Shown one piece after another: positions 41,431-50,131 of a stretch of 64,000 nucleotides of DNA. The stretch is from NCBI GenBank assembly GCA_003569205.1, contig BGOK01000009.1, forward strand, positions 27,074 to 91,073, written 5' to 3'. A program made the translations under genes and the position numbers. Origin of the DNA: Verrucomicrobiota bacterium. GTDB lineage: Bacteria; Verrucomicrobiota; Verrucomicrobiia; Opitutales; UBA953. Within the stretch, counting starts at the first letter, position 1, and each line of letters opens with the position of its first letter. The notes under the pieces were generated by a model. The model was given only the letters and a program-made list of their open reading frames with translations. It had not been told where the DNA came from and made no database searches.

Positions 41431-42114
41431 CTACTTCCAGATCTTCACCCAGTCGACTTCGACATCATCGGGTAACTTGGCTGGCAACAGGTCTTTGCGT
41501 TCGAAATCCGAGACCCAATGGCCCAGAAAAAGATGCATCGGCTCCTTTACCTCGGGCTTATCGAGCTTATGCACCAACTTACCGTTAAAGTACCAAGCAT
41601 ATTGCCGCTCCGTCCAGAGGAAGCCGTAAGTATTAAACCCTTTCGAAACTTGGCCCGGCTTGTTGTTCAAGTCCGTCTTAATTGGGCGGAGCTCGCGCAC
41701 ACCCTTAGAGTCACCAATTTTGGCCCAGGGAATGAGCCGGTCATCGCCAAAGCATTCAAAGAGCAAGGCGGCGGCCGGCGGTTCGCTGGTGGGCTTATTG
41801 CGAATGACAAAGGCACCATGATGGCCCTTGGTCACGGGGAAACGAATGGAGGCCTCGAAGTAGCCCTGCTGCTGGGTGAACTTCTCGCGCGTGCTGAGGC
41901 CGCTACCCTGCCAGCCATCCGGACGCTCACGTAACGTGATGACCAGCTTACCGTCTTTGATTATCAGGGCCTGCTTATCGCCTTCAAATGTCCATTTAGC
42001 TTCGTCGATTGCGGCATCCTTAAACTCCTCGGACCACACCATCTTCATGGCCGAGGAGGGCGGGTTGGCGCACAAGGCGGCCGTCGTCAAGCAGAGCACC
42101 AAGAAGCACTTCAT
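41431..42114 (-). CDS. Secreted GH16-like protein without catalytic nucleophile (copy 1)
   Basis: The 227-residue exported protein has a signal peptide (FLVLCLTTAALCA) and a GH16/concanavalin-like jelly roll: WSEEFKDAAIDEAKW, GYFEASIRFP, NTYGFLWTERQYAWYFNGKLVHK and a final VDWVKIWK. In active GH16 enzymes the E-x-D-x-x-E stretch holds the nucleophile, an assisting Asp and the acid/base. Here that stretch reads AALLFE (115-120): the nucleophile Glu is Ala, Asp is Leu, and only the last Glu120 remains. Hydrolysis by the usual mechanism is therefore doubtful and binding is more likely. It lies 5 bases after copy 2, in the same transcript. Confidence 0.82.
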   Translation of the reverse strand: MKCFLVLCLTTAALCANPPSSAMKMVWSEEFKDAAIDEAKWTFEGDKQALIIKDGKLVITLRERPDGWQGSGLSTREKFTQQQGYFEASIRFPVTKGHHGAFVIRNKPTSEPPAAALLFECFGDDRLIPWAKIGDSKGVRELRPIKTDLNNKPGQVSKGFNTYGFLWTERQYAWYFNGKLVHKLDKPEVKEPMHLFLGHWVSDFERKDLLPAKLPDDVEVDWVKIWK

Positions 42115-42119
42115 AAAGA

Positions 42120-42821
42120 TTATTTATAGACTTTGACCCAGTCGATCTGGAGGGCCTCGGGCGGGTTGGCGGGATCGGGGAAGGCTTTGATGATGCCGCC
42201 TTCGGCCGTGTGGTGAACGAATTCTACGAACATCGGCGTGGTCGGCGCGGCTTTGAGATCCTGGCGATGGACCTGCTTCCCGTTGACATACCAAGCAAAG
42301 TACTTGGGCGTCCAATGGATACCATAGGTATGGAACTTCCGATAGGACGTTCCCCCGTCTAAATTAATATCATGCTTCACGGGGCGCAGCATACGGATGC
42401 CAGTGAAGTCGGCGACCTGCGTAGTGGGTGAGATATGGTCATCGCCCCAGCTCTCAAAGAAGATGCGGGCCGACGGCGGTTCATCGAGGCTCTTATTGCG
42501 GACCTCGAAACGGCCCGAGCGACCAGCGGTCTGTAGCATGCGCATCGATGCCTCGAAATACCCTTGGGCCTGCGAGAACTTATTGGCCGTGCTGATACCG
42601 GTGCTCTGCCAGTAGGTGGACTCCTTGCCGGGCAGCATGGCCAAGTAGAGTTTCCCCTCCTTGATACTGACGGAACCCGTATTGCGGTTATGGACGTTCC
42701 ATTTGGTCTCATCGATTGCGGGACCATCGAAGTTCTCGGTCCAAACCAATTTCATCCCCCCATTGGGCGCGGCCCCAACGGTGGTCGCCAAGCAAGCTAA
42801 GAACAAAGGCAGGTGTCGCAT
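42120..42821 (-). CDS. Secreted GH16-like protein without catalytic nucleophile (copy 2)
   Basis: The 233-residue exported protein has a signal peptide (LPLFLACLATTVGAA) and the same fold as copy 1, with matching segments KLVWTENFDGPAIDETKWN, GYFEASMRM, TYGIHWTPKYFAWYVNGKQVH and a final IDWVKVYK. The catalytic stretch reads ARIFFE (118-123) followed by SWGDD, so Ala118 replaces the nucleophile and Ile120 the Asp, while Glu123 remains. It appears to be a diverged tandem duplicate that lost the same residues as copy 1. Start 42821 is used since it opens a signal peptide. Confidence 0.82.
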   Translation of the reverse strand: MRHLPLFLACLATTVGAAPNGGMKLVWTENFDGPAIDETKWNVHNRNTGSVSIKEGKLYLAMLPGKESTYWQSTGISTANKFSQAQGYFEASMRMLQTAGRSGRFEVRNKSLDEPPSARIFFESWGDDHISPTTQVADFTGIRMLRPVKHDINLDGGTSYRKFHTYGIHWTPKYFAWYVNGKQVHRQDLKAAPTTPMFVEFVHHTAEGGIIKAFPDPANPPEALQIDWVKVYK

Positions 42822-42884
42822 GGGGGTAACAGGCACACCTCTAAACAAGAAGTTTTCTAGGAGAAGGCAAGCGAGTTGGCCCGC

Positions 42885-43589
42885 TTAATTCTCAAAAATC
42901 ATGTCGATTTCCTTGCGGGAAAGCGGCCGACAATCCCCCGAGGGCATCCGGCGCAGGACCAAACTGCCAATCTGGAAGCGACGGAGGACCTTCACGTGGA
43001 AACCAAAGATCTCAAACAGACGGCGGATTTCTCGTTTACGTCCTTGGTCCAAATGCACCTCCAGCTGGGTGGGGGCATCCGGAATACGTATCACCTTCTT
43101 AAACTTTAGCCGCTCTCCTTCCTCCACGGCGCCTTTAAGCAGTCGCGGGGTGAGCTTCGGGTCGTAGTCGCGATTCAGGTGCACTTCGTAGCGCTTAACG
43201 ACGCCACCGGATGGATGCATGACCTTATTAGCCAGCGCACCATCGTTGGTTAGGAGCAGGAGGCCTTCGGAATCCTTGTCTAGGCGACCCACGCAGAAAA
43301 GGCGGAGCGGGGCGTATTCGGGCGGCACCATCTCAAAGACGGTATGGCCCCCGTGCGAATCATCGTTAGTGCAGAGGAACCCCTTCGGCTTATTCATCAT
43401 CAGCACCACCGTTCGGCCGAGCGGCTTAATCTCGCGGCCTTGGCAGCGCACGACGTCAACCGCCGGATCCACGGGTTGCCCAGTGGCGGCGACCTTACCG
43501 TTGATGAGTACTTGGCCCTCCGCGACGAGGCGCTCCGCATCCCGACGGGAGCAGAGCCCCGCTTGGGCGAGGAACTTATGGATGCGCAT
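42885..43589 (-). CDS. rRNA pseudouridine synthase, RsuA/RluB family
   Basis: The 234-residue enzyme has an S4 domain ([21 protein letters not shown], residues about 2-60) and the RsuA-type catalytic domain: Asp in [17 protein letters not shown] and the basic KKVIRI and GRKREIRRL stretches. It isomerises uridine in 16S or 23S rRNA; the split between RsuA and RluB is not clear from sequence. The start 43589 is chosen because S4 homology begins there. It is divergent from folD by 121 bases. Confidence 0.92.
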   Translation of the reverse strand: MRIHKFLAQAGLCSRRDAERLVAEGQVLINGKVAATGQPVDPAVDVVRCQGREIKPLGRTVVLMMNKPKGFLCTNDDSHGGHTVFEMVPPEYAPLRLFCVGRLDKDSEGLLLLTNDGALANKVMHPSGGVVKRYEVHLNRDYDPKLTPRLLKGAVEEGERLKFKKVIRIPDAPTQLEVHLDQGRKREIRRLFEIFGFHVKVLRRFQIGSLVLRRMPSGDCRPLSRKEIDMIFEN

Positions 43590-43710
43590 GGGGCCTTCAG
43601 ACACGCCCACACGACTAGACCCTTCCGGGGGCAGAGGGCGAGACAATCAATGCAGAGGCGAAACGATAACTTTTCTCGCCCTCCCCGCCGACTCCCCCCA
43701 AATAGGTGCC

Positions 43711-44583
43711 ATGCGCCTCATCGACGGCAACGCCACCGCCCAGCAAGTCCTCGCCGAAGTCAAGGCCCGCGTGGACAAACTCGCCCCGCTCGTCCCACAC
43801 GTTGCCTTCGTGCGCGTCGGTGACGACCCCGCTTCCGTGTCCTACGTCACGAAGAAACAAAAGACCGCAGCTGAGGTTGGCATGCGCGCCAGCCTGCAAC
43901 TCTTTCCCGAAACGGTCACTAAGGAGGAGCTCTTTGCCCACCTCGATCAGCTGAATGCCGACCCCTCGGTCCACGGTATCCTTATCCAGGCTCCCCTCCC
44001 CAAGCACTTACCTGAGACGGAAGTCTTTAACCGTGTGTCACCCGACAAAGACGTCGATGGCTTCGGCACCCAGAGTATCGGTCGACTCGTGCAAGAAGTC
44101 CCCGGCGCCTTCGCCGCCTGCACCCCGGCGGGCGTCATCGAACTCCTCCGTCGCTCGGGCGTAGAAACCGCCGGGAAGCACGCGGTCGTCGTCGGTCGGT
44201 CGCTCATCGTCGGCAAGCCTGCGGCATTCTTACTCCTCGCCAAGGGTTGCGACTGCACGGTTACCATCGCGCATTCCCGCACCAAGGACCTCGCGGCGAT
44301 TGTCCGCCAAGCCGACATCATTGTCGCCGCTATCGGCAAGCCCCGCTTCATTACCGCCGACATGGTCAAACCCGGCGCGGTCGTCATCGACGTCGGCATC
44401 AACCGTGTGCCCGATGCCACGAAGAAGACTGGTTACCGCATCGTCGGCGACGTCGACTTCGACGCCGTCTCCCCACTCTGCGAGGCCATTACCCCTGTTC
44501 CGGGCGGCGTTGGCCCGATGACCGTGGCCATGCTGATGAAGAACACCCTCGACGCCTGCGAACGCGCTCAAGCCCGTGGCTGA
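43711..44583 (+). CDS. folD: Methylenetetrahydrofolate dehydrogenase/cyclohydrolase
   Basis: The 290-residue bifunctional enzyme interconverts methylene-, methenyl- and formyl-THF. The catalytic Lys is in [14 protein letters not shown], the folate loop in [17 protein letters not shown]-binding in [14 protein letters not shown] and the C-terminal [15 protein letters not shown]. The start ATG at 43711 is where homology begins; a longer frame upstream overlaps the divergent RsuA gene. The RDD gene starts 8 bases before its stop. The enzyme supplies formyl groups used by fmt, which is also in the window. Confidence 0.97.
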   Translation: MRLIDGNATAQQVLAEVKARVDKLAPLVPHVAFVRVGDDPASVSYVTKKQKTAAEVGMRASLQLFPETVTKEELFAHLDQLNADPSVHGILIQAPLPKHLPETEVFNRVSPDKDVDGFGTQSIGRLVQEVPGAFAACTPAGVIELLRRSGVETAGKHAVVVGRSLIVGKPAAFLLLAKGCDCTVTIAHSRTKDLAAIVRQADIIVAAIGKPRFITADMVKPGAVVIDVGINRVPDATKKTGYRIVGDVDFDAVSPLCEAITPVPGGVGPMTVAMLMKNTLDACERAQARG

Positions 44584-45196
44584 GGTCAAGCCGCCACCCC
44601 TCACCCTCCCACCGGCTGGCTTTTGGTGGCGGTCCTTGGCTTTTCTTGCGGACTTCATTCCGCTGTTCGTGCTCGGCCTCTTTATTGCTGGGCATCTCGC
44701 GGGGGACGAGCTCCAGACTGCTCGCGCCAAGAGCGACCAATACCAAGAGCGCTTACTCAAGCTCTACGAGCAGGCCCTGACTAAGCCATCCCCACGGGCT
44801 CAAAGCACGCTCATGGATTCAATCCTGCACCCCGCTGAAGAGGATATCCAGGCCTATGTCGATTGGCATGTCTACCAAGGGGAAGTCTGTTTCTTCGTCA
44901 TGCTCCTCGGTCTCTTCCTGCAGGAATGGCTCTGGCGCGGCCAGACCTTGGGCAAGCGCATCTTTAACCTCCGCACGGTCGCTCACGCCACCCAGGCGAC
45001 GCCCACGTTCATGGCCTGCCTACTGCGCTCGTTCTGGAAAGCGTCCTTCGTGACGCTCTACAATCCGATCACCATCGTCATCGGGATCATCAATTTCCAC
45101 GTGCCGCTCTTCCGTTACGACCGCCGCAGCTGGCACGACATGCTCTCGCGGACTTACGTCACCGATAGCAAGAATAGCCTCCCGCCGAAGGAGTAG
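44576..45196 (+). CDS. RDD-family membrane protein
   Basis: The 206-residue integral membrane protein uses a GTG start overlapping the end of folD. The RDD signature appears as [19 protein letters not shown] in the first segment and, further on, [22 protein letters not shown], with WWRSLA in place of the typical RRLLAYLID. About three or four transmembrane segments are visible. RDD proteins are poorly understood; some are transporters. Its translation seems coupled with folD. Confidence 0.8.
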   Translation: MAEVKPPPLTLPPAGFWWRSLAFLADFIPLFVLGLFIAGHLAGDELQTARAKSDQYQERLLKLYEQALTKPSPRAQSTLMDSILHPAEEDIQAYVDWHVYQGEVCFFVMLLGLFLQEWLWRGQTLGKRIFNLRTVAHATQATPTFMACLLRSFWKASFVTLYNPITIVIGIINFHVPLFRYDRRSWHDMLSRTYVTDSKNSLPPKE

Positions 45197-45233
45197 ATAG
45201 GCTTGAACGCTTGTGGTCTGCCACGGACCAGCT

Positions 45234-46133
45234 ATGCGTCTAAGCATGCGGAGTACCCCTCTGGCCGCCCTTCTACTCGCCGTGCTCGCCACGGCGGCGG
45301 ACTTGCCACTGCCGCCACTCTCGACCGGCGAACCTACGGCGGGGAAACGCGTGGCGGTGACGCCCCCAGAATACGCGGGCACCCAGGTGCACCATATCGT
45401 CGCGTTGCCAGCAGACTGGAGTCCCCAAGCCCGAGCCCAAGGCAAGCGCTGGCCCGTCATCGTCGAATACACGGGCAACCTTCATCCGGCTTCAGGGTCC
45501 ACGGGTGAGGTGGAAGGCGCCGCCTTAGGGTTCGGCCTTAGCCGCGGCCAAGCTATCTGGGTCGTCCTACCCTACGTCGCCGCCGACCATCGGCGTAACG
45601 AGGTCACGTGGTGGGGCGACATCGATGCTACCGTGGCCTATGCCAAACGGCACGTCCCACGCATCTGCGCGGAGTTCGGCGGCGACCCACAGAAGGTAGT
45701 GCTCTGTGGCTTCTCCCGTGGGGCCATCGGCGTCTCGTTCCTCGGCTTGCATGACGACGAGGTCGCGAAGCTCTGGTGCGGTCTCTGGGCGCACGATCAT
45801 TTCGACGGGGTGATAGCATGGAATACTCCGTGGGGCTCGCCCCTCGCCCGGTACCGCGAAGAGGCCACTGTCCGCCTGCGTCGTCTGCAGGGACGACCCG
45901 TGCTGATCAGTCAGGCTTACCCTGGCAATCAGACGCGTGCTTTCATCGAGCCCATCGCCCCCAAGAATGTGGACTACCTCACCATCGATATGAGCGTGCT
46001 CTTCGAGAAATTCCCCAATGATTTCGTGAAGCACCCGCACAACGACCGCTGGCCGCTACGCGATAGTACGGCAACCAGCGTGGCGCGCGCGTGGTTCGAT
46101 CGCGTGACAGCGGCAGATATGCCCTCGAAGTAA
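45234..46133 (+). CDS. Secreted alpha/beta-hydrolase-like protein
   Basis: The 299-residue exported protein has a signal peptide (TPLAALLLAVLATAA). A nucleophile elbow of the form G-x-S-x-G appears as VLCGFSRGAIGVSFLGLH, with a preceding strand WPVIVEYTGNLHP. The Glu/Asp and His of the triad are not obvious; candidates are in FPNDFVKHPHNDRWPL. The fold may be of the prolyl oligopeptidase or PHB-depolymerase type. I start at ATG 45234, but a GTG at 45213 and an ATG at 45246 are possible. A bidirectional terminator follows. Confidence 0.75.
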   Translation: MRLSMRSTPLAALLLAVLATAADLPLPPLSTGEPTAGKRVAVTPPEYAGTQVHHIVALPADWSPQARAQGKRWPVIVEYTGNLHPASGSTGEVEGAALGFGLSRGQAIWVVLPYVAADHRRNEVTWWGDIDATVAYAKRHVPRICAEFGGDPQKVVLCGFSRGAIGVSFLGLHDDEVAKLWCGLWAHDHFDGVIAWNTPWGSPLARYREEATVRLRRLQGRPVLISQAYPGNQTRAFIEPIAPKNVDYLTIDMSVLFEKFPNDFVKHPHNDRWPLRDSTATSVARAWFDRVTAADMPSK

Positions 46134-46147
46134 GCGGGCACAAAAAA

Positions 46148-46176
46148 GCCTCGGGGTGAGCCGAGGCCTTGTCTGT
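46148..46176. terminator. Bidirectional intrinsic terminator
   Basis: Stem GCCTCGG/CCGAGGC (46148-46154 and 46161-46167), 6-base loop, with an A-run on the left and a T-rich stretch on the right. It separates the convergent hydrolase and pnp genes. Confidence 0.8.
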
Positions 46177-46191
46177 TTATTTAACCGGGGC

Positions 46192-48381
46192 TTAGCGACG
46201 GTCCGGACGGTCGCCACGAGGGCGGTCCATCGGCTTCGGGGCAGGGGCGTATTCGCGACCTTCCTTCTCGGCAATGGCAGCACGGCGCGAGAGGCGCACG
46301 CGGCCCTTGTCGTCGATGCCGACGCACTTCACGATGATCTCGTCACCGAGCTTGCAGATATCTTCGACGCGCTCGACGCGGAAGTCAGCGAGTTCGGAGA
46401 TGTGCACGAGGCCTTCCTGACCCGGGAGGCATTCGACGAAAGCGCCGAATTCCTTGACCGAGCGCACGATACCCTTGTACGTCTTTTCGAGTTCGATCTG
46501 AGCCGAGAGGAGGTTCACTTCGTTGACCGCGCGGGCCAGCTTTTCGCCGTCCGTCGCGAAGATTGTGACCCAACCGGAATCGTCCTGGTCGATGTCGATC
46601 TGGCAACCGGTGTACTCGGTGATGCGCTTGATGTTCTTGCCGCCTGGACCAATGAGTGCGCCGATCTTGTCGGACGGAATCTTGATGCGGTGGGTGCGGG
46701 GAGCGCAGGGCTTCAGTTCTGGACGGGTCGTCGGCATCACCTTACCCATGATGTCGAGGATGGCGTCGCGGGAGACTTTGTTCTGGGCAATGGCTTCCTT
46801 GGCGATGCCGATTGGCAGGCCGTGGATCTTGAGGTCGAGCTGGAAGGCGGTGATGCCTTCACGGGTACCGCAGATCTTGAAGTCCATGTCACCGTAGTGG
46901 TCTTCGGCGCCGATGATGTCGGTGAGCACGCGGTACTTCACGATTTGACCGCTCTGGTCTTCGGTCACGAGACCGCAGGAGATGCCGGCCACGGGAGCCT
47001 TGATGGGCACGCCAGCGTCGAGGAGCGCGAGGGTCCCACCGCAAACGGAGGCCATCGAAGTGGAACCGTTCGATTCCATGATCTCGGAGACGAGACGGAT
47101 GGAGTACGGGAAGTCCTGCTCGGAAGGCAGCACGGAGAGCAGCGAGCGCTCAGCGAGGTTACCGTGGCCGGTTTCGCGGCGGCTGGTCATGCCGAAACGA
47201 CCCGTTTCACCCACGGAGAACGGAGGGAAGTTGTAGTGCAGGAGGAACGAGCGCTTGCTCGGGCCGCCGGTGATGGCGTCGACTTCCTGGGCGTCCTTAG
47301 AGGTGCCGAGGGTCGCGAGCACGAGGCCCTGCGTTTCGCCACGCTGGAAGAGCGAGGAACCGTGGACGCGCGGGAGCACGTCGACTTCGCAAGAAATCGC
47401 ACGGAGATCCTTCGGGGAGCGGCCGTCAGCGCGCTCACCGTTCTGGATGATAGCGTTACGGTAGACCTTTTCCTGGAGCTTCTCGAAAGCCATCTTGATC
47501 TGGCGGGAGTCAAAGACGTCGCCGAGTTCAGCCTTACAAGCAGCCTTAGCCTTCTCGACCACTGCTTTGACGGCGTCGCCGCGCTCTTTCTTGGAAGCGA
47601 GGAAGATAGCCTTCTTGAGGAGGTCACCTTCGTTGGCAACGCGTTCGCAGATGGCGAGAGCCTTGGCTTCGCAAACGACGAGCGGGAACTGGCGCTTGGA
47701 CTTGGAGTACATCGCAGCAAGCTTGCGCTGGGCGGCGATGATTGGCTGAATAGCCTTCTGGGAGTACTCGAGGGCGGCGATGAAGTCGACTTCGGGCAGC
47801 TGGTCGGCCGAGCCTTCGATCATCATCATGTCCTTTTCATTACCGACGTAGATGAGGTCGAGGTCAGACTGGTACTGCTCTTCGTGCGTGGGGTTAACCA
47901 CGAACTGGCCGTTGACGCGGCCGAGGCGGATACAGGCGATGGGGCCGTTCCAAGGAATGTCCGAGCAAAGGAGCGCAGCGGAAGCACCGTTCACCATGAG
48001 CACGTCGGCGTCATTAATCTGGTCCGCCGAGAGGAGGAGGCCGATCACCTGGACTTCGTTAAGGAAGCCTTCAGGGAAGAGTGGGCGCAGCGGACGGTCG
48101 CAGAGACGCGAGGTCAGGATTTCCTTATCGGAAGGCTTACCTTCGCGACGGAAATAACCACCAGGGAAGCGGCCGGCAGCGGCAAACTTCTCGCGGTAGT
48201 CGACGGTGAGGGGGAAGAAGTCCTGGTCGGGAGAACGGAGATCTTCGGCGGCGGTAGCCGACACGAAGAGCGTCGTTTCGCCCTTGCTGATGGTGACGGC
48301 ACCATTCGCCAAGCGGGCGATAGAACCGGTGTTGATAGTGATACCGAGTTCATCGATGGTCACTGAGTGTTTCTGTTTCAT
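46192..48381 (-). CDS. pnp: Polyribonucleotide nucleotidyltransferase (PNPase)
   Basis: The 729-residue phosphorolytic 3'-5' exoribonuclease has two RNase PH domains ([20 protein letters not shown] start, [27 protein letters not shown]; second domain from about 315), the KH domain (VGIIGPGG-like [18 protein letters not shown]) and the S1 domain ([30 protein letters not shown]). The tail is Arg/Pro/Asp-rich. The order rpsO-pnp is conserved widely. A perfect 9-bp hairpin in the intergenic leader could be an RNase III site, as in E. coli. The leader AAACGCAAAAATACA before ATG lacks a Shine-Dalgarno sequence. Confidence 0.98.
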   Translation of the reverse strand: MKQKHSVTIDELGITINTGSIARLANGAVTISKGETTLFVSATAAEDLRSPDQDFFPLTVDYREKFAAAGRFPGGYFRREGKPSDKEILTSRLCDRPLRPLFPEGFLNEVQVIGLLLSADQINDADVLMVNGASAALLCSDIPWNGPIACIRLGRVNGQFVVNPTHEEQYQSDLDLIYVGNEKDMMMIEGSADQLPEVDFIAALEYSQKAIQPIIAAQRKLAAMYSKSKRQFPLVVCEAKALAICERVANEGDLLKKAIFLASKKERGDAVKAVVEKAKAACKAELGDVFDSRQIKMAFEKLQEKVYRNAIIQNGERADGRSPKDLRAISCEVDVLPRVHGSSLFQRGETQGLVLATLGTSKDAQEVDAITGGPSKRSFLLHYNFPPFSVGETGRFGMTSRRETGHGNLAERSLLSVLPSEQDFPYSIRLVSEIMESNGSTSMASVCGGTLALLDAGVPIKAPVAGISCGLVTEDQSGQIVKYRVLTDIIGAEDHYGDMDFKICGTREGITAFQLDLKIHGLPIGIAKEAIAQNKVSRDAILDIMGKVMPTTRPELKPCAPRTHRIKIPSDKIGALIGPGGKNIKRITEYTGCQIDIDQDDSGWVTIFATDGEKLARAVNEVNLLSAQIELEKTYKGIVRSVKEFGAFVECLPGQEGLVHISELADFRVERVEDICKLGDEIIVKCVGIDDKGRVRLSRRAAIAEKEGREYAPAPKPMDRPRGDRPDRR

Positions 48382-48451
48382 TGTATTTTTGCGTTTGTGC
48401 GTTGTGCCAGGCGGGATTGCCCGGCGGTTTTGGTTGGGGGGTGAAAAGCGG

Positions 48452-48475
48452 ACGTCCCAGCGGTGGCTGGGACGT
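48452..48475 (-). promoter_or_regulatory. Hairpin in the rpsO-pnp intergenic leader
   Basis: Perfect 9-bp inverted repeat ACGTCCCAG/CTGGGACGT with a 6-base loop (48452-48460 and 48467-48475), 71 bases before the pnp ATG. No T-run follows it on the minus strand, so it is more likely a processing or regulatory hairpin than a terminator. Confidence 0.6.
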
Positions 48476-48506
48476 ACAAGTAAGACCGACCGCAGCGGCG
48501 GCGGGC

Positions 48507-48767
48507 TTACTTGCGCAGGCTGAGCTTGCTGATTAGGGCGTTATAACGGTCCAGATCGCTCGACTTCAGGTAAGCAAGGAGTTTGCGTCGGCGGTTGGTC
48601 AGCATGATGAGACCGCGACGCGAGTGGAAATCCTTGCGGTGGGTGCGAAGGTGATCCGTGAGGTGGTTGATGCGGCCGGAGAGGATGGCGACCTGAACTT
48701 CAGGCGAACCAGTATCCTTGGCATCCTGCTGGTGCTTCTTGATGATATCAGACTTATCGAACGACAT
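48507..48767 (-). CDS. rpsO: 30S ribosomal protein S15
   Basis: The 86-residue primary 16S rRNA-binding protein, normal for S15 (about 88). Conserved segments: [48 protein letters not shown]. The C-terminus [20 protein letters not shown] is typical. It begins with [16 protein letters not shown]. The leader (48768-48900) can form several hairpins, which may be the autoregulatory site of S15; the last bases before ATG (ACCCATAAAAAGTC) hold no Shine-Dalgarno sequence. Confidence 0.98.
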   Translation of the reverse strand: MSFDKSDIIKKHQQDAKDTGSPEVQVAILSGRINHLTDHLRTHRKDFHSRRGLIMLTNRRRKLLAYLKSSDLDRYNALISKLSLRK

Positions 48768-48796
48768 GACTTTTTATGGGTGTTTGGGTTGAGTTT

Positions 48797-48900
48797 GGCC
48801 GACTTGGGAGAAATTCCCGAGGACCAGCCAGTCGGCCGGTGCCTCCGTCTGGAAGGAACTTTCGTTCCTCGGCCAGCGTGAGAAGGGGTCCACCCTTCTC
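48797..48900 (-). promoter_or_regulatory. Structured leader upstream of rpsO
   Basis: Four inverted repeats lie in 104 bases: GAGAAGGG/CCCTTCTC (48880-48887 and 48893-48900), AGGAAC/GTTCCT (48854-48859 and 48864-48869), GGCCGAC/GTCGGCC (48797-48803 and 48831-48837), and CTTGGGA pairing with TTCCCGAG (48803-48809 and 48815-48821), nested inside the previous one. This fits a structured mRNA leader, possibly an S15 autoregulatory element. Confidence 0.45.
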
Positions 48901-48995
48901 CCTAACGAAGTGAAGCCGAATTGGTGACAGGTCGCCCCCCTTGAGGCAAGCAGGAAACCACCCCCCTGCGGGACTTATTCACACCCGCTTCTGGG

Positions 48996-49604
48996 TCAGT
49001 TTTCGGTGAAAATTAGGTCGTAGCCAAGGCAAGCCGCCAAAAGCAAGGCGACTTGGCTGGGCTGGCTGGCGGCGGCCGGCGCGAGGGTCAGTTGATAGTT
49101 ATCGGCGGAGGTGAAGAACTCCTTGCCCAGTCCGGCCCACTTCTTGTCCATGGTGCCGATGACCTGACCGGAGCCATCGACGAGCTCACGTGTCCAGCTC
49201 AGCCACTTCCCGCTAAAGCTGCCCACTGGGCGCTCGTTGGCATCCTCTACGAGGAGCTCGCGCTTGAAAGAAATGAACTTCGTGCGGAGGAGGCCGACGA
49301 AACGCCCTTGGGCATCGTACACGCTCAGACGAGTCCGCCAGAAGGTGAAGGGCTTCTCAATCCGCAAGGCGACCGTCTGGCCATCGGCTTCATAGACCAT
49401 GACCGTAGTTGGCAAGAGCGCCTTGCTAATCAGCAAACGCGTCCACGCGGCTTTGGGCTCTTCCTTGGCGAGGCCGAGTTGGGCGCCCGTGACCGGATCC
49501 AAGATGTCGTAAGCATCCGTCAACTTCAGGAAACTAACTTTCTCACGGATGAAGAAGGTTGAACGGGATAATAAAGACGGGAGGGGCGGCGGCATTTCTT
49601 GCAT
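48996..49604 (-). CDS. LURP-one/phospholipid scramblase-related protein
   Basis: The 202-residue product has alternating short strands resembling the Tubby-like fold: FFIREKVSFLKLTDAYDILD, then PFTFWRTRLSVYDAQGRFVGLL, KRELLVEDANERPVGSF, TRELVDGSGQVIGTMDKKW. The repeated pattern of D-x-x-G/R-x-V-G at strand ends is seen four times and matches LURP-one-related and scramblase-like proteins. The C-terminus is a hydrophobic helix (ALLLAACLGYDLIFTEN), as in scramblases, which carry a terminal membrane segment. Role unknown. The start 49604 is chosen because the upstream extension is not conserved in character. Confidence 0.7.
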   Translation of the reverse strand: MQEMPPPLPSLLSRSTFFIREKVSFLKLTDAYDILDPVTGAQLGLAKEEPKAAWTRLLISKALLPTTVMVYEADGQTVALRIEKPFTFWRTRLSVYDAQGRFVGLLRTKFISFKRELLVEDANERPVGSFSGKWLSWTRELVDGSGQVIGTMDKKWAGLGKEFFTSADNYQLTLAPAAASQPSQVALLLAACLGYDLIFTEN

Positions 49605-49650
49605 ACCGACTTCTCCCAAGAACCCCTCCCCTCGTCCAGCGTGAACCGCC

Positions 49651-50037
49651 TTAGAACGCCACGTCGACTTCGTAGACATCGCCTGGCCGGCGCGCGATGG
49701 CCTCAATGCGGAAGCCATTCGGGTCGGGGATAATTTCAGCGAGGTCGAAGGACCGCACGGAAGCCGGTAAGCCTTCAAAGATTAGGGTGAAGACATGCGG
49801 CTTGGTATAGTCGAGCTTGGTCCAATGCGGGTAGAGCGAGATCTTCTCAAAGGACAGCAACCGGCTGGTATGATTCGAGTCGCGATCAAGGAGGAAGGTA
49901 CTCTGCCACACGCGGACCATTTCGGTGGTGTATGCGGGGATGCGGACGTGCACGACGACGGGCTCGATCGGCTGAACCGAGGTTTCCTCAGCCGTCTCCG
50001 GCCGCACCGAGGTCGTGGTCTCCGCTGCAGGGCTCAT
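49651..50037 (-). CDS. Small unknown protein
   Basis: The 128-residue product has an acidic, Thr-rich N-terminus (SPAAETTTSVRPETAEETSVQP, likely disordered) followed by a beta-rich domain (VVVHVRIPAYTTEMVRVWQSTFLLD, PHVFTLIFEGLPASVRSFDLAEI). I do not recognise it. It has no signal peptide. It is followed, 46 bases away, by the scramblase-like gene, and is divergent from the YhbY gene. Confidence 0.6.
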   Translation of the reverse strand: MSPAAETTTSVRPETAEETSVQPIEPVVVHVRIPAYTTEMVRVWQSTFLLDRDSNHTSRLLSFEKISLYPHWTKLDYTKPHVFTLIFEGLPASVRSFDLAEIIPDPNGFRIEAIARRPGDVYEVDVAF

Positions 50038-50131
50038 CCGCGCAACCTATGAAACCTTGGCCAGCAGGCAAGCGGGGGCTTACCTGATTAGCCCGTTGAC
50101 TCCCTCCCCTTCCGAAAGCGGAATAGGCGCC

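Noticed and set aside
43219..43710. 164-residue extension before folD
   Set aside because: It overlaps the divergent RsuA-family gene and shows Arg/Ser-rich mirror composition; FolD homology begins at 43711.
46156..48366. 736-residue open frame on the plus strand across pnp
   Set aside because: Antisense mirror of pnp; codon bias keeps stops out of this frame. It also runs through the terminator at 46148-46176.
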